Shown here: piece after piece, positions 9,352 through 18,649 of the stretch | How the letters are laid out: each line of letters begins with the position of its first letter | How positions within the stretch are numbered: position 1 is the first letter of the stretch | Source of the DNA: Flavimobilis rhizosphaerae | GTDB lineage: Bacteria; Actinomycetota; Actinomycetes; Actinomycetales; Cellulomonadaceae | Reading direction: 5' to 3' | Assembly: GCF_014852685.1 (NCBI RefSeq) | Contig: NZ_JACZDF010000004.1 | Span: forward strand, 124,001 to 188,000 | Length of the DNA stretch: 64,000 bases | The notes under the pieces: generated by a model | Database searches by the model: none | What the model saw: only the letters and a program-made list of their open reading frames with translations | Told to the model about the DNA's origin: nothing | Position numbers and translations under genes: made by a program

Positions 9352-10260
9352 ATGACGCAGACCCCCGCGCGCCCGTTCGGCGCAGTGCTCACCGCGATGG
9401 TCACCCCGATGACGCCGGACGGCGCCGTCGACGTCGAGGCGGGGGTCGCGCTCGCGAAGCACCTCGTCGACCACGGGCACGACGGGCTCGTCGTCAACGG
9501 CACGACGGGCGAGTCGCCCACGACCCACGCCCCCGAGAAGGCCGAGCTCGTCGCAGCTGTCGTCGAGGCGGTCGGGGACCGTGCGCGGATCGTCGCGGGC
9601 GCGAGCTCGAACGACACGGCGCACGCTGTCCGCATGGCCGAGCAGTCCGCCGAGGCCGGCGCGCACGGCCTCCTCGTCGTCTCCCCGTACTACTCGCGTC
9701 CCTCGCAGGAGGGCGTCTACCGTCACACGCTCGCGGTCGCCGAGGCCACGGACGTCCCGGTCATGCTCTACGACGTCCCCGGGCGCACGGGTGTCCGCTT
9801 CGCGCCCGCGACGATCGCGCGCCTCGCCGAGCACGACAACGTCGTCGCCATGAAGGACGCGACAGGCGACATCTACGGGGCCTCGAAGCTCATCGCGTCG
9901 ACCGGCCTCGCCTGGTACTGCGGTGATGACGCCCTCTACCCCGCCTACCTCGCGTACGGCGCGAGCGGCATCGTCTCCGTCGTCGGCCACGTCGTCGGCG
10001 ACCAGCTCGCCGAGATCACGCGTGCGTTCGACGAGGGCGACCACGCGCGCGCCTGGTCGGTCTTCTCGACGATCACGGAGGCCATCGACGCCGTCAACGG
10101 CGCGGGCTTCCAGGCCGTCATGGCGAAGGCCGCGTGCGAGCTCCTGGGCCTCGTGCCCACCCGGACCCTCCGGCTGCCCCAGGTGGCAGCCACCGACGAC
10201 GAGGTCGCCGTCGTCCGCGCCCACCTCGTGGCCGCGGGACTGCTCGACCCGTCCCACTGA
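9352..10260 (+). CDS. dapA: 4-hydroxy-tetrahydrodipicolinate synthase
   Basis: A 302-residue TIM-barrel aldolase that condenses pyruvate with aspartate semialdehyde. The Schiff-base lysine is K168 in VVAMKDATGD, with Y140 in MLYDVPGRTG and the threonine pair in NGTTGES (51-52). ATG 9352 is seven bases after TAGGTT (9339-9344), so the message is probably leaderless; an in-frame start at 9286 is upstream of that element. Only 12 bases separate it from rnj, an operon pairing widely conserved in actinobacteria. Confidence 0.97.
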   Translation: MTQTPARPFGAVLTAMVTPMTPDGAVDVEAGVALAKHLVDHGHDGLVVNGTTGESPTTHAPEKAELVAAVVEAVGDRARIVAGASSNDTAHAVRMAEQSAEAGAHGLLVVSPYYSRPSQEGVYRHTLAVAEATDVPVMLYDVPGRTGVRFAPATIARLAEHDNVVAMKDATGDIYGASKLIASTGLAWYCGDDALYPAYLAYGASGIVSVVGHVVGDQLAEITRAFDEGDHARAWSVFSTITEAIDAVNGAGFQAVMAKAACELLGLVPTRTLRLPQVAATDDEVAVVRAHLVAAGLLDPSH

Positions 10261-10272
10261 AAGGCACCCCAC

Positions 10273-11958
10273 ATGAGCAACGCCCACCCCGAGCTTCCCG
10301 CGCCGCCGCCGCTCCCCGCCGGTGGCCTGCGGGTCGTCCCGCTCGGCGGGCTCGGCGAGGTCGGACGCAACATGTCCGTCCTCGAGTTCGACGGCAGGCT
10401 CCTCGTCATCGACTGCGGCGTCCTCTTCCCTGAGGACCACCAGCCGGGCGTCGACCTCATCCTCCCCGACTTCGAGTACATCGCCGACCGCCTCGACGAC
10501 ATCGAGGCGATCATCCTCACGCACGGGCACGAGGACCACATCGGTGGCGTGCCGTACCTCCTGCGCATGCGCCGCGACATCCCCGTCGTCGGGTCGCAGC
10601 TCACGCTCGCGTTCATCGAGGCCAAGCTCAAGGAGCACCGGATCACGCCCGTGACCTTCGCGGTCAAGGAGGGCCGGACGGAGTCCTTCGGTGCGTTTGA
10701 GTGCGAGTTCATCGCGGTCAACCACTCGATCCCTGACGCACTCGCCGTCGCCGTGACGACCCCCGCCGGCACCGTGCTCAACACGGGCGACTTCAAGATG
10801 GACCAGCTGCCGCTCGACGGCCGCATCACCGACCTGCGCGCGTTCGCCCGCCTCGGCGAGAAGGGTGTCGACCTCTTCATGGTCGACTCGACGAACGCCG
10901 AGGTCCCCGGGTTCGTCACGGGCGAGCAGGAGATCGGTCCGGTTCTCGAGGGCGTCTTCGACCAGTGCGACGGCCGGATCGTCGTCGCCTCGTTCGCGTC
11001 GCACGTCCACCGCGTCCAGCAGGTCCTCAACGCAGCGCACTCGCACGGGCGCAAGGTGGCGTTCGTCGGTCGCTCCATGGTCCGCAACATGGGGATCGCG
11101 TCCGAGCTCGGCTACCTCCACGTGCCCGACGGGCTGCTCGTCGACCTCAAGAAGATCGACGCGCTCCCGGACGACCAGGTCGTCCTCATGTGCACGGGCT
11201 CGCAGGGCGAGCCGATGGCTGCGCTCAGCCGCATCGCCAACCGCGACCACAAGGTGTCGGTCGGCCCGGGCGACACGGTGATCCTCGCGTCGTCGCTCAT
11301 CCCGGGCAACGAGTCGTCGGTGTTCCGCGTCATCAACGGCCTCACCCGTCTCGGCGCGCGCGTCGTCCACTCGGGCAACGCCAAGGTGCACGTCTCGGGC
11401 CACGCGAGCGCGGGCGAGCTCATCTACTGCTACAACATCCTGCGCCCGCGCAACGTCATGCCGATCCACGGCGAGGTGCGTCACCTCGTCGCGAACGGCG
11501 CGCTCGCGGTCCGCACGGGTGTTCCGCCCGAGCGCGTCGTCCTCGCAGAGGACGGTTTTGTCATCGACCTCGTCGACGGCAAGGCGTCGATCGTCGGTGC
11601 CGTCCCGTGCGGCTACGTGTACGTCGACGGCTCGAGCGTCGGCGAGCTCACGGACGCCGAGCTCAAGGACCGTCGGATCCTTGGCGAGGAGGGCTTCATC
11701 TCGATCTTCGCGGTCATCGACTCCTCGACCGGCAAGATCGTCGCGGGACCCGAGATCCACGCGCGCGGCTTCGCCGAGGACGAGGCCGTGTTCGACGGGA
11801 TCCTCCCGCAGCTTTCGGACTCCCTCGAGGAGGCGGCGGCGGGCGGCAACGTCGACACGCACCAGCTGCAGCAGGTCATGCGGCGTGTCGTCGGCCGGTT
11901 CGTCTCGAACCGCCTGCGTCGTCGTCCGATGATCGTCCCGGTCGTCGTCGAGGCCTGA
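10273..11958 (+). CDS. rnj: Ribonuclease J
   Basis: A 561-residue metallo-beta-lactamase/beta-CASP ribonuclease with both 5'-3' exonuclease and endonuclease activity in mRNA and rRNA processing. The zinc motif HxHxDH (HGHEDH) is at residues 84-89, a GDFKMD metal aspartate follows, and the beta-CASP signature VHVSGHAS and the late MPIHGE are present. Length matches actinobacterial RNase J. It follows dapA with the ribosome site AAGG and ends just before a strong terminator. Confidence 0.97.
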   Translation: MSNAHPELPAPPPLPAGGLRVVPLGGLGEVGRNMSVLEFDGRLLVIDCGVLFPEDHQPGVDLILPDFEYIADRLDDIEAIILTHGHEDHIGGVPYLLRMRRDIPVVGSQLTLAFIEAKLKEHRITPVTFAVKEGRTESFGAFECEFIAVNHSIPDALAVAVTTPAGTVLNTGDFKMDQLPLDGRITDLRAFARLGEKGVDLFMVDSTNAEVPGFVTGEQEIGPVLEGVFDQCDGRIVVASFASHVHRVQQVLNAAHSHGRKVAFVGRSMVRNMGIASELGYLHVPDGLLVDLKKIDALPDDQVVLMCTGSQGEPMAALSRIANRDHKVSVGPGDTVILASSLIPGNESSVFRVINGLTRLGARVVHSGNAKVHVSGHASAGELIYCYNILRPRNVMPIHGEVRHLVANGALAVRTGVPPERVVLAEDGFVIDLVDGKASIVGAVPCGYVYVDGSSVGELTDAELKDRRILGEEGFISIFAVIDSSTGKIVAGPEIHARGFAEDEAVFDGILPQLSDSLEEAAAGGNVDTHQLQQVMRRVVGRFVSNRLRRRPMIVPVVVEA

Positions 11959-11974
11959 CCTCTGCATCGCTCTG

Positions 11975-12007
11975 ACACCCCGGGACCCTGTGAGGGTCCC
12001 GGGGTGT
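11975..12007 (+). terminator. Intrinsic terminator after dapA-rnj
   Basis: A perfect 14-bp stem (11975-11988 with 11994-12007) with a 5-base loop TGTGA, 16 bases after the rnj stop. No T tract. Confidence 0.88.
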
Positions 12008-12083
12008 CGTCGTCGGACCATGTGACGTTCTCGCGCCGCGCCGCTGCCGGGGTGTGTCGGCGGTCGTTGGTAGGTTCGGAACC

Positions 12084-14861
12084 ATGGCGACACGTGGCTC
12101 CTCAGCACCTTCCGCGAAGCGCGGCACGACGACGGCGCGCAGCGCCGGTGCGTCGTCGCGCGGCTCGGGCGGCGCACGTTCGGGTAGCTCGTCGTCCAAG
12201 GGCTCGACGTCGGGTCGGCGCGCGCCGCAGCCCGAGCCGACGCAGCCCGCGCTCCCGCTGCGCATGGCGAAGGGCGCCTGGATGGGCACCGCGCACCTCG
12301 TCGGCGGCGGCTTCCGCAGCGTCGGCCGCGGCGCGCGCGACCTCGACCCGGCGCACCGCCGGGACGGCGTCGCGCTGCTCCTGCTCGCCCTCACCATCAT
12401 CGTCGCGGGCCGCGAGTGGTTCGGGCTCGAGGGCTTCGTCATGGAGTGGGTGCACCTCGGGGTCGCCGGGCTCCTCGGCGTCGTCGGCGTGGTGCTTCCC
12501 GTCCTCCTCGGCTGGCTCGCAGTGCGCTTCATGCGCGCTCCGCAGGAGGGTGCCGAGACGAGCCGCAAGGCCATCGGTATCACCGCGATCCTCGTCGCCG
12601 TGTGCGGCATCGTCGCGATCTCGTCGGGCCGTCCCTCACCGAAGGACGGCTGGGTCGGGCTCCAGGAGGCCGGTGGCATCCTTGGCTACGCGGCCGGCAA
12701 CTCGCTCGTCGCCGCCTTCAGCGCGTGGATCGCGGTGCCGGTGCTCGTGCTCCTCGCGTTCTTCGGGGTCCTCGTCCTCACCGCGACGCCCATCAACCAG
12801 ATCGTCCCGCGCCTGCGGCAGCTCTTCGGGCACGCTCCGGCCACGGACGAGGACACCGGCGACGCGAGCCCGCTCGAGCTCGCCGAGGGTGTCTCGCGTC
12901 ACGACGGCACCGATCCGACCGAGGCTGCGCCGCGTCGCAGGCGCTTCGGCCGCCGCAGGGACGACGACGCCGACGCGACGCCGACGACCACGCTCGCGGA
13001 GGGCGGCGAGGGCGTCCGTCCGTTCGACTCCGCCGCGATGCGCGAGGTCGAGCCGGGGGCGACCGACGTGACCGCGCTGCTCGGGCACGACGCGGCCGAC
13101 GACGCACCGGCCGCGACCGCTCCGACAGCGCCCACCGCGCCGACGGTCCCGGCGACGGTGCCCGCCGCCGAACCCGCTCCCGAGCCCGCCGCGCCCCCGA
13201 CGGCCGCCGTCCCGCACGGCGAGCAGCCCATGCTCGGCGGCGACATCGTCTACGTCCTTCCCAGCGAGGAGACGCTCCTCACCGGCCCGCCGCACAAGGT
13301 GCGGTCCGCCGCGAACGACCGCGTCGTCGAGTCGCTCTCGAACGTCTTCGAGCAGTTCGGCATCGACGCGAAGGTCACCGGCTTCTCGCGCGGCCCGACC
13401 GTGACGCGCTACGAGGTCGAGCTCGGCCTCGGCACGAAGGTCGAGAAGATCACCAACCTCTCGAAGAACATCGCGTACGCCGTCGCGAGCGCCGACGTCC
13501 GCATTCTCTCGCCGATCCCCGGCAAGTCCGCGATCGGCATCGAGATCCCCAACGCGGACCGCGAGACCGTCGTCCTCGGCGACGTCCTGCGCTCGTCGGT
13601 CGCGCGCCGCAGCGAGCACCCCATGATCATCGGCATCGGCAAGGACGTCGAGGGCGGGTACGTCGTCGCGAACCTTGCGAAGATGCCGCACATCCTCGTC
13701 GCCGGCGCGACGGGTGCGGGCAAGTCGAGCTTCGTCAACTCGATGATCGTGTCGCTGCTCATGCGCGCGACCCCTGACCAGGTGCGCATGGTGCTCGTCG
13801 ACCCGAAGCGCGTCGAGCTGACGATCTACGAGGGCATCCCGCACCTCATCACGCCCATCATCACGAGCCCCAAGAAGGCGGCCGAGGCCCTCGAGTGGGT
13901 CGTGCGGGAGATGGACGCGCGGTACGACGATCTCGCGATGTTCGGCTACAAGCACATCGACGACTTCAACGCGGCGGTCCGTGCGGGCAGGGTCCAGCCT
14001 CTGCCCGGCTCCGAGCGCAAGATCGCCCCGTACCCGTACCTCCTCGTCGTCGTCGACGAGCTCGCGGACCTCATGATGGTCGCCCCGCGCGACGTCGAGG
14101 CGTCGATCCAGCGCATCACGCAGCTCGCCCGTGCGGCCGGCATTCACCTCGTGCTCGCGACGCAGCGCCCGTCCGTCGACGTCGTCACGGGCCTCATCAA
14201 GGCCAACGTCCCCTCGCGCCTCGCATTCGCGACGAGCTCGCTCACCGACTCGCGCGTCGTCCTCGACCAGCCGGGCGCCGAGAAGCTCATCGGCCAGGGT
14301 GACGCCCTCTTCATGCCGATGGGGGAGGCGAAGCCGGCGCGCGTCCAGGGCGCCTGGGTCGAGGAGAAGGAGATCGCGGCGGTCGTCGCGCACGTCAAGG
14401 AGCAGCTCAAGCCCGTCTACCGCGAGGACGTCACGGTGACGGCTGCGAAGAAGCAGATCGACGACGACATCGGTGACGACCTCGACGTCCTGCTCCAGGC
14501 GGCCGAGCTCGTCATCACGTCACAGTTCGGCTCGACGTCGATGCTCCAGCGCAAGCTCCGTGTCGGGTTCGCCAAGGCTGGCCGACTCATGGATCTGCTC
14601 GAGTCGCGCGAGATCGTCGGCCCGTCCGAGGGGTCCAAAGCCCGCGACGTCCTCGTGCAGCCCGAGGGGCTGCCTGCGGCGCTCGCGATGCTCCGTGGCG
14701 AGGACGCGCCCTCGGCCTCGGAGCCCGCGTTCGACCAGGAGGCTCCCGACGACAGGTACGCCGACGGCGTCGACTCCGGGCTACCGCCCGTCGCGCACGA
14801 CTACGGCGACGGGGACGACGAGGACGGGTCCGAGGACGCCTGGTCGCTCACCGGCCGCTGA
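12084..14861 (+). CDS. ftsK: DNA translocase FtsK/SpoIIIE
   Basis: A 925-residue septal DNA pump. The N-terminal Ser/Gly/Arg-rich cytoplasmic tail is followed by four membrane spans (about residues 93-240), an acidic Ala/Pro-rich linker (about 250-395), then the alpha/beta motor with Walker A GATGAGKS near residue 541 and Walker B VVVDELADLMM, and a winged-helix gamma domain (last 100 residues, SMLQRKLRVGFAKAGRLMD) that reads KOPS sites. ATG 12084 is seven bases after TAGGTT (12071-12076), again leaderless. A short acidic C-terminal tail ends the protein. Confidence 0.97.
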   Translation: MATRGSSAPSAKRGTTTARSAGASSRGSGGARSGSSSSKGSTSGRRAPQPEPTQPALPLRMAKGAWMGTAHLVGGGFRSVGRGARDLDPAHRRDGVALLLLALTIIVAGREWFGLEGFVMEWVHLGVAGLLGVVGVVLPVLLGWLAVRFMRAPQEGAETSRKAIGITAILVAVCGIVAISSGRPSPKDGWVGLQEAGGILGYAAGNSLVAAFSAWIAVPVLVLLAFFGVLVLTATPINQIVPRLRQLFGHAPATDEDTGDASPLELAEGVSRHDGTDPTEAAPRRRRFGRRRDDDADATPTTTLAEGGEGVRPFDSAAMREVEPGATDVTALLGHDAADDAPAATAPTAPTAPTVPATVPAAEPAPEPAAPPTAAVPHGEQPMLGGDIVYVLPSEETLLTGPPHKVRSAANDRVVESLSNVFEQFGIDAKVTGFSRGPTVTRYEVELGLGTKVEKITNLSKNIAYAVASADVRILSPIPGKSAIGIEIPNADRETVVLGDVLRSSVARRSEHPMIIGIGKDVEGGYVVANLAKMPHILVAGATGAGKSSFVNSMIVSLLMRATPDQVRMVLVDPKRVELTIYEGIPHLITPIITSPKKAAEALEWVVREMDARYDDLAMFGYKHIDDFNAAVRAGRVQPLPGSERKIAPYPYLLVVVDELADLMMVAPRDVEASIQRITQLARAAGIHLVLATQRPSVDVVTGLIKANVPSRLAFATSSLTDSRVVLDQPGAEKLIGQGDALFMPMGEAKPARVQGAWVEEKEIAAVVAHVKEQLKPVYREDVTVTAAKKQIDDDIGDDLDVLLQAAELVITSQFGSTSMLQRKLRVGFAKAGRLMDLLESREIVGPSEGSKARDVLVQPEGLPAALAMLRGEDAPSASEPAFDQEAPDDRYADGVDSGLPPVAHDYGDGDDEDGSEDAWSLTGR

Positions 14862-14873
14862 ACGGCACCAGGA

Positions 14874-16184
14874 TCACCGCTCGGAGCGTTCCTCGACCGT
14901 CACCGTCGCGGTCGACACCGTCGGCTCGCGCCGCTCGGGCGCCGACCCGTCGACGGCGTCGCGCACGTGCTTCTCACGCGCCGTGAGCGCACCGGCGGAG
15001 AGCCTTCCGGCCTTCGAGCCGTCGAGATCCGCGAACGCGTGGAGCCGGTGACCGTCGAGGCGGTCGACCGTGATGCCGACCCACTCGACACCCGTGACGC
15101 GGGCTGGGCCGTCCGCCGCATGGCGGACGTTCGCGAGCATGAGCAGCCCGTTCGACGTCTCGGCGATGCAGCAGTCCGAATCCTGGTTCGAGATCATGTT
15201 GCCGAGGCCGTAACCGACCCACATGCCGGAGTCGCCGGGGCCGCCGTCGAGATGCTCGAACGGCTGCGGGACGTGCGCGTGGTGACCGATGAGCAGATCG
15301 ACCTCGCCCGAGCGCGCGAGCGCCGCGGCGAACGCCCGCTGCTCGTCGTTGGGCGCGGTGACGTACTCGTTCCCCGCATGCATCGACACGAGGACGACGT
15401 CGGCGCCGCGCTCGCGCTCAGCCTTCGCCGCCGCGATCATCGTGTCCGCGTCGAGCATCGTCACCGACCACGGCTTGTCGGCGTCGACGGGCATGCCGTT
15501 CGTCCCGTACGTGCCTGAGAGGTGCGCGACGACCGTCGTGCGTCCCTGCGAGTCGAGCGTGTAACGCTGCGCCTGCGACGACTCCTCCGCGGAACGCGCG
15601 GTGCCCACGTGGCCGAGACCCTCGGCGTCGAAGACGTCGAGCGTGCGCGCGAGCCCGGCGAATCCCTTGTCGACCGAGTGGTTCGACGCGGTCGAGCACC
15701 CGTCCCATCCCTGCGCCGCGAGGTCACGGACGAGCGCGGGCGTCGTGCCGAACATGGGGTAGCCCGACACCGGACGGCCCTCCGGCGCGACCGGGACCTC
15801 CATGTGGCACAGGGCGAGGTCTGCGCCCTGCACCCAGCTGTCGAGCCCGGCGAGCAGGGGGCGGAAGTCGTAGCCGTCGCCCGTACGGGCCGATCGCATC
15901 ACGGGCGTGTGCGGCAGGACGTCACCCGCCGCGAGGATCGTGAGATCGACGTCGGGCGTCGGCGTCGGTGTGGGCTCGGCAGGCGGGGTCGTGGGCTGAG
16001 GTGCCGGCGACGCGACTGGGGCAGTCGGAACGGACGACGGGCCGTCCGGTCGCCCGCCGAGGAGGTCGGGGAAGACGACCGCCGCGGCCGTCCCGCTGGC
16101 GACGATGACCGCGACCGACGCCGCGACCACGGCCCACCGTCGGGGGCCTGCAGCATGAGCAGAACGGTTCTGGGCATGGCGCAT
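14874..16184 (-). CDS. CapA-family (PgsA/CapA metallophosphatase-like) surface protein
   Basis: A 436-residue protein with an N-terminal signal anchor (about 17-38), a Pro/Thr-rich spacer, and a CapA fold: ILAAGDVLPH at the start of the domain, ASNHSVDKG, SMHAGNEY, and LIGHHAHVPQ near the end. The family is named for poly-gamma-glutamate capsule export but most actinobacterial members are uncharacterised. No pgsB/C genes are near, so capsule synthesis is not supported. ATG 16184 is preceded by TAGTCT ten bases upstream; ATG 16211 is an alternative. It ends 12 bases from the convergent ftsK. Confidence 0.85.
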   Translation of the reverse strand: MRHAQNRSAHAAGPRRWAVVAASVAVIVASGTAAAVVFPDLLGGRPDGPSSVPTAPVASPAPQPTTPPAEPTPTPTPDVDLTILAAGDVLPHTPVMRSARTGDGYDFRPLLAGLDSWVQGADLALCHMEVPVAPEGRPVSGYPMFGTTPALVRDLAAQGWDGCSTASNHSVDKGFAGLARTLDVFDAEGLGHVGTARSAEESSQAQRYTLDSQGRTTVVAHLSGTYGTNGMPVDADKPWSVTMLDADTMIAAAKAERERGADVVLVSMHAGNEYVTAPNDEQRAFAAALARSGEVDLLIGHHAHVPQPFEHLDGGPGDSGMWVGYGLGNMISNQDSDCCIAETSNGLLMLANVRHAADGPARVTGVEWVGITVDRLDGHRLHAFADLDGSKAGRLSAGALTAREKHVRDAVDGSAPERREPTVSTATVTVEERSER

Positions 16185-16239
16185 CACACAGGGGAGACTA
16201 CCGCCCGTCATGCTGGGTGCCAGCGCCTATCCTGTGAGG

Positions 16240-16833
16240 ATGACGCAGAACTCCGGGAGCATGTGGCGGACGCAGTGGAACATCGCGAACGCGGTGACGG
16301 CGGCCCGCATCCTCATGGTTCCGTTCGTCGCCTGGGCGCTGCTCGTCGACGGCGGTGACTCAGCTCCCTGGCGCTGGGTCGCGACGGTCCTCTTCGTCGT
16401 CGCGGCCGCGACCGACAAGGTCGACGGGCATCTCGCGCGGAGCAGGGACCTCGTCACCGACCTCGGCAAGCTCCTCGATCCGATCGCCGACAAGGCGCTC
16501 ATCGGTACTGCGCTCGTCGGCCTCTCGCTCCTCGGTGAGCTGTGGTGGTGGGTGACGATCATCATCCTCGTGCGGGAGCTCGGGATCACCGCCATGAGGC
16601 TGCTCGTCATGGATCGCTTCGTTCTCGCTGCGTCGCGCGGCGGCAAGCTCAAGACCGTCCTCCAGTCGGTCGCGCTCTCGATACTCCTCTTGCCGCGCGG
16701 CGTCCTTCCCGAGCTCGTCCACACCGCCGGCTACGCCGTCATGGGGCTCGCGGTCGTCGTCACGCTCGTCACGGGCCTCGACTACGCCGTGCGGACGCTG
16801 CGCAACCCCGTCGTGCGCGAGGGCCACGCATGA
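16240..16833 (+). CDS. pgsA: CDP-diacylglycerol--glycerol-3-phosphate 3-phosphatidyltransferase
   Basis: A 197-residue membrane enzyme of phosphatidylglycerol synthesis. It carries the full CDP-alcohol phosphotransferase signature D-x2-DG-x2-AR-x8-G-x3-D-x3-D at residues 59-84 and about five membrane spans. ATG 16240 lies six bases after TATCCT (16228-16233). The stop overlaps the start of pncC (ATGA). Confidence 0.95.
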   Translation: MTQNSGSMWRTQWNIANAVTAARILMVPFVAWALLVDGGDSAPWRWVATVLFVVAAATDKVDGHLARSRDLVTDLGKLLDPIADKALIGTALVGLSLLGELWWWVTIIILVRELGITAMRLLVMDRFVLAASRGGKLKTVLQSVALSILLLPRGVLPELVHTAGYAVMGLAVVVTLVTGLDYAVRTLRNPVVREGHA

Positions 16834-17309
16834 CGATGCTCGCTGCCGCCGCCGACGCGCTCCTCGCCGTGGCACGCGAGCGGGGGCTCACCGTCGCTGT
16901 CGCCGAGTCGCTCACGGGCGGGATGCTCAGCAGCGCGCTCGTCGGCCCGCCCGGCGCCTCGGACGTCGTGCTCGGCGCCGTCGTCGCGTACGCGACGGAC
17001 GTCAAGTCGACGGTGCTCGGCGTCGACGCGGCGCTGCTCGCCGAGCGAGGACCTGTCGACGCCGACGTCGCCGGGCAGATGGCGCTCGGTGTCGCCCGGC
17101 TCCTCAGCGCGCGCTGCGGTGTCGCGACCACCGGCGTCGCGGGTCCTGGCCCGCAGGACGGGAAGCCTGCGGGCCGCGTCCACGTCGCAGCGAGCCGCGA
17201 CGACGTCGTCCGGACGCGCCAGCTCGACCTGCCCGGAGACCGCGCGGAGATCCGGGAGCGTGCCGCGCTCGCGGCGCTCGAGCTCCTTCACGAGATCGTC
17301 ACCGGGTGA
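16830..17309 (+). CDS. pncC: CinA C-terminal-type nicotinamide-nucleotide amidase
   Basis: A 159-residue protein that consists only of the CinA C-terminal domain, with VAESLTGGMLSSAL near the N-terminus and the loop TTGVAGPGP. Stand-alone members (PncC) deamidate nicotinamide mononucleotide back to nicotinate mononucleotide in the pyridine nucleotide cycle. It is coupled to pgsA by a 4-base overlap and lies before clgR, the usual actinobacterial order. Activity is inferred from the family. Confidence 0.92.
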   Translation: MTMLAAAADALLAVARERGLTVAVAESLTGGMLSSALVGPPGASDVVLGAVVAYATDVKSTVLGVDAALLAERGPVDADVAGQMALGVARLLSARCGVATTGVAGPGPQDGKPAGRVHVAASRDDVVRTRQLDLPGDRAEIRERAALAALELLHEIVTG

Positions 17310-17511
17310 GTCGACGCCGACCGGGAACACCTGAGGCCCCGGAACAGTTGGACAAGGCATGGAGACATCGACACGTCCGGGACCGTCGGCCACGGGGGGA
17401 ACGTCTCGCGCAGCACGCGGGACCGCCCGACGGCGCGAGCCTGTCCGTGGCTCGTTGTATCCTCACCAGACCGTGACGCAGCGGAGTGGAACGACGGAGA
17501 GGGGGCGCCAG

Positions 17512-17835
17512 ATGATCGTCCTGCGACGAGAGATCGGTGATGTCCTGCGTGACGCGCGCCAGCGGCAGGGCCGAACCCTGCGCGAAGTGTCGTCCGCAGC
17601 ACGTGTGTCGCTCGGCTACCTCAGCGAGGTCGAGCGTGGTCAGAAGGAAGCCTCCTCGGAGCTGCTCGGGTCGATCTGCGAGGCGCTCGACGTCCCGCTG
17701 TCGACCGTGCTCCGTGAGGTGAGCGACCGGGTTGCGGTCGCCGAAGGTTTGTTCGTCCCGGACACGGTCCCGGACGACTTCGCGAGCGCCGTCGTCCGGG
17801 TTCCGGCACGGCGCGAGCTCACACCGATCGGCTGA
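17512..17835 (+). CDS. clgR: XRE-type transcriptional regulator ClgR
   Basis: A 107-residue regulator with a helix-turn-helix of the Cro/CI type (about residues 8-63, with [13 protein letters not shown]) and a short C-terminal tail ending in a degron-like LTPIG. In actinobacteria ClgR activates clp protease and other stress genes and is itself a Clp substrate. The pgsA-pncC-clgR order supports the identity. ATG 17512 has GGAGAGGGGG upstream. The 202 bases before it probably hold its own promoter; I could not place a convincing operator. Its 3' end overlaps the convergent nei gene by 17 bases. Confidence 0.9.
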   Translation: MIVLRREIGDVLRDARQRQGRTLREVSSAARVSLGYLSEVERGQKEASSELLGSICEALDVPLSTVLREVSDRVAVAEGLFVPDTVPDDFASAVVRVPARRELTPIG

Positions 17836-18619
17836 CACCTGGCTGCGGTGCCTGGCACCGTGGGCAGAAGAAGATCGGACGTTCCTCGGGCGGCCTGCGG
17901 GCCTGCCGCACCGCGATCGCGGTGCGGCAGCGCACGCACGGCCGCCCGAGGCGTCCGTGCACCCGTGACTCGCGCGCCTCGAGACCGTGCATGACGGCGA
18001 CCGTCATGTCGCGGCGCGCCGTGAGGAGGAGCGCCGCGAGCTCGTCAGCGTCGAGCGTGCCGACCGTCCGCCACGGGTCCGTGCGCCGCGCGAAGAGCGA
18101 CTCCGCGGCGTAGATGGTGCCGATCCCCGCGACCCGCCGCTGGTCGAGGAGGGCCTCGGAGACGCTCACGCCCGGCCCGTCTCCCGCGTCCCGCAGCCGC
18201 AGAGCCGCCGCGCGGACGTCGAGGGCGTCCGCAAGGACGTCAGGACCGAGGTGACCGAGCAACCGACGCTCGTCACGCGACCGGACGACGTTGAGCATGC
18301 CGAGGTTCTCGCCGAGCGCCGTCCACCGCGCCGATGCGAGCACGGCCCTCACGCGGGGTGCGCGGCCCTCGGCCTCGGGCGAGCCGGTGCGGGCGACGTA
18401 CCAGCGGCCCTCCATCCGCAGGTGCGCGTGGACCGTCCAGCCGTCCGTCGTCCTTACGAGGAGGTTCTTGCCGTACGCGACGACCTCCGCGACCTCCCGA
18501 CCGGTGAGGTCGATGTCGCCGAGCCCACCCCACCGGAGCTCGGCCCGCACGAGGACCGCACCGCGCAGCGCGGCGTCGAGGCGGGCAGCCGTGAGCCGCA
18601 GGACATCACCCTCGGGCAT
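17819..18619 (-). CDS. nei: Fpg/Nei family DNA glycosylase-AP lyase (endonuclease VIII-like)
   Basis: A 266-residue base-excision repair enzyme. It begins MPEGD: after removal of Met the N-terminal proline is the nucleophile and the next glutamate is catalytic. The H2TH segment and a C-terminal zinc finger with two CxxC pairs (CVRC, CPRC) are intact. MPEGD rather than MPELPE points to the Nei side of the family. It starts 30 bases after the lhr stop, so the two are likely co-transcribed. Confidence 0.93.
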   Translation of the reverse strand: MPEGDVLRLTAARLDAALRGAVLVRAELRWGGLGDIDLTGREVAEVVAYGKNLLVRTTDGWTVHAHLRMEGRWYVARTGSPEAEGRAPRVRAVLASARWTALGENLGMLNVVRSRDERRLLGHLGPDVLADALDVRAAALRLRDAGDGPGVSVSEALLDQRRVAGIGTIYAAESLFARRTDPWRTVGTLDADELAALLLTARRDMTVAVMHGLEARESRVHGRLGRPCVRCRTAIAVRQARRPPEERPIFFCPRCQAPQPGVSRSV

Positions 18620-18649
18620 CGCACGCTCCTCCGCAGCGGTCTGCGGCGG

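Noticed and set aside
8440-12177. A 1245-codon open frame on the minus strand across the deacetylase, dapA and rnj
   Set aside because: Antisense to two conserved genes in register; low-complexity Arg/Asp/Val product with no domain. It arises from the high GC at third codon positions.
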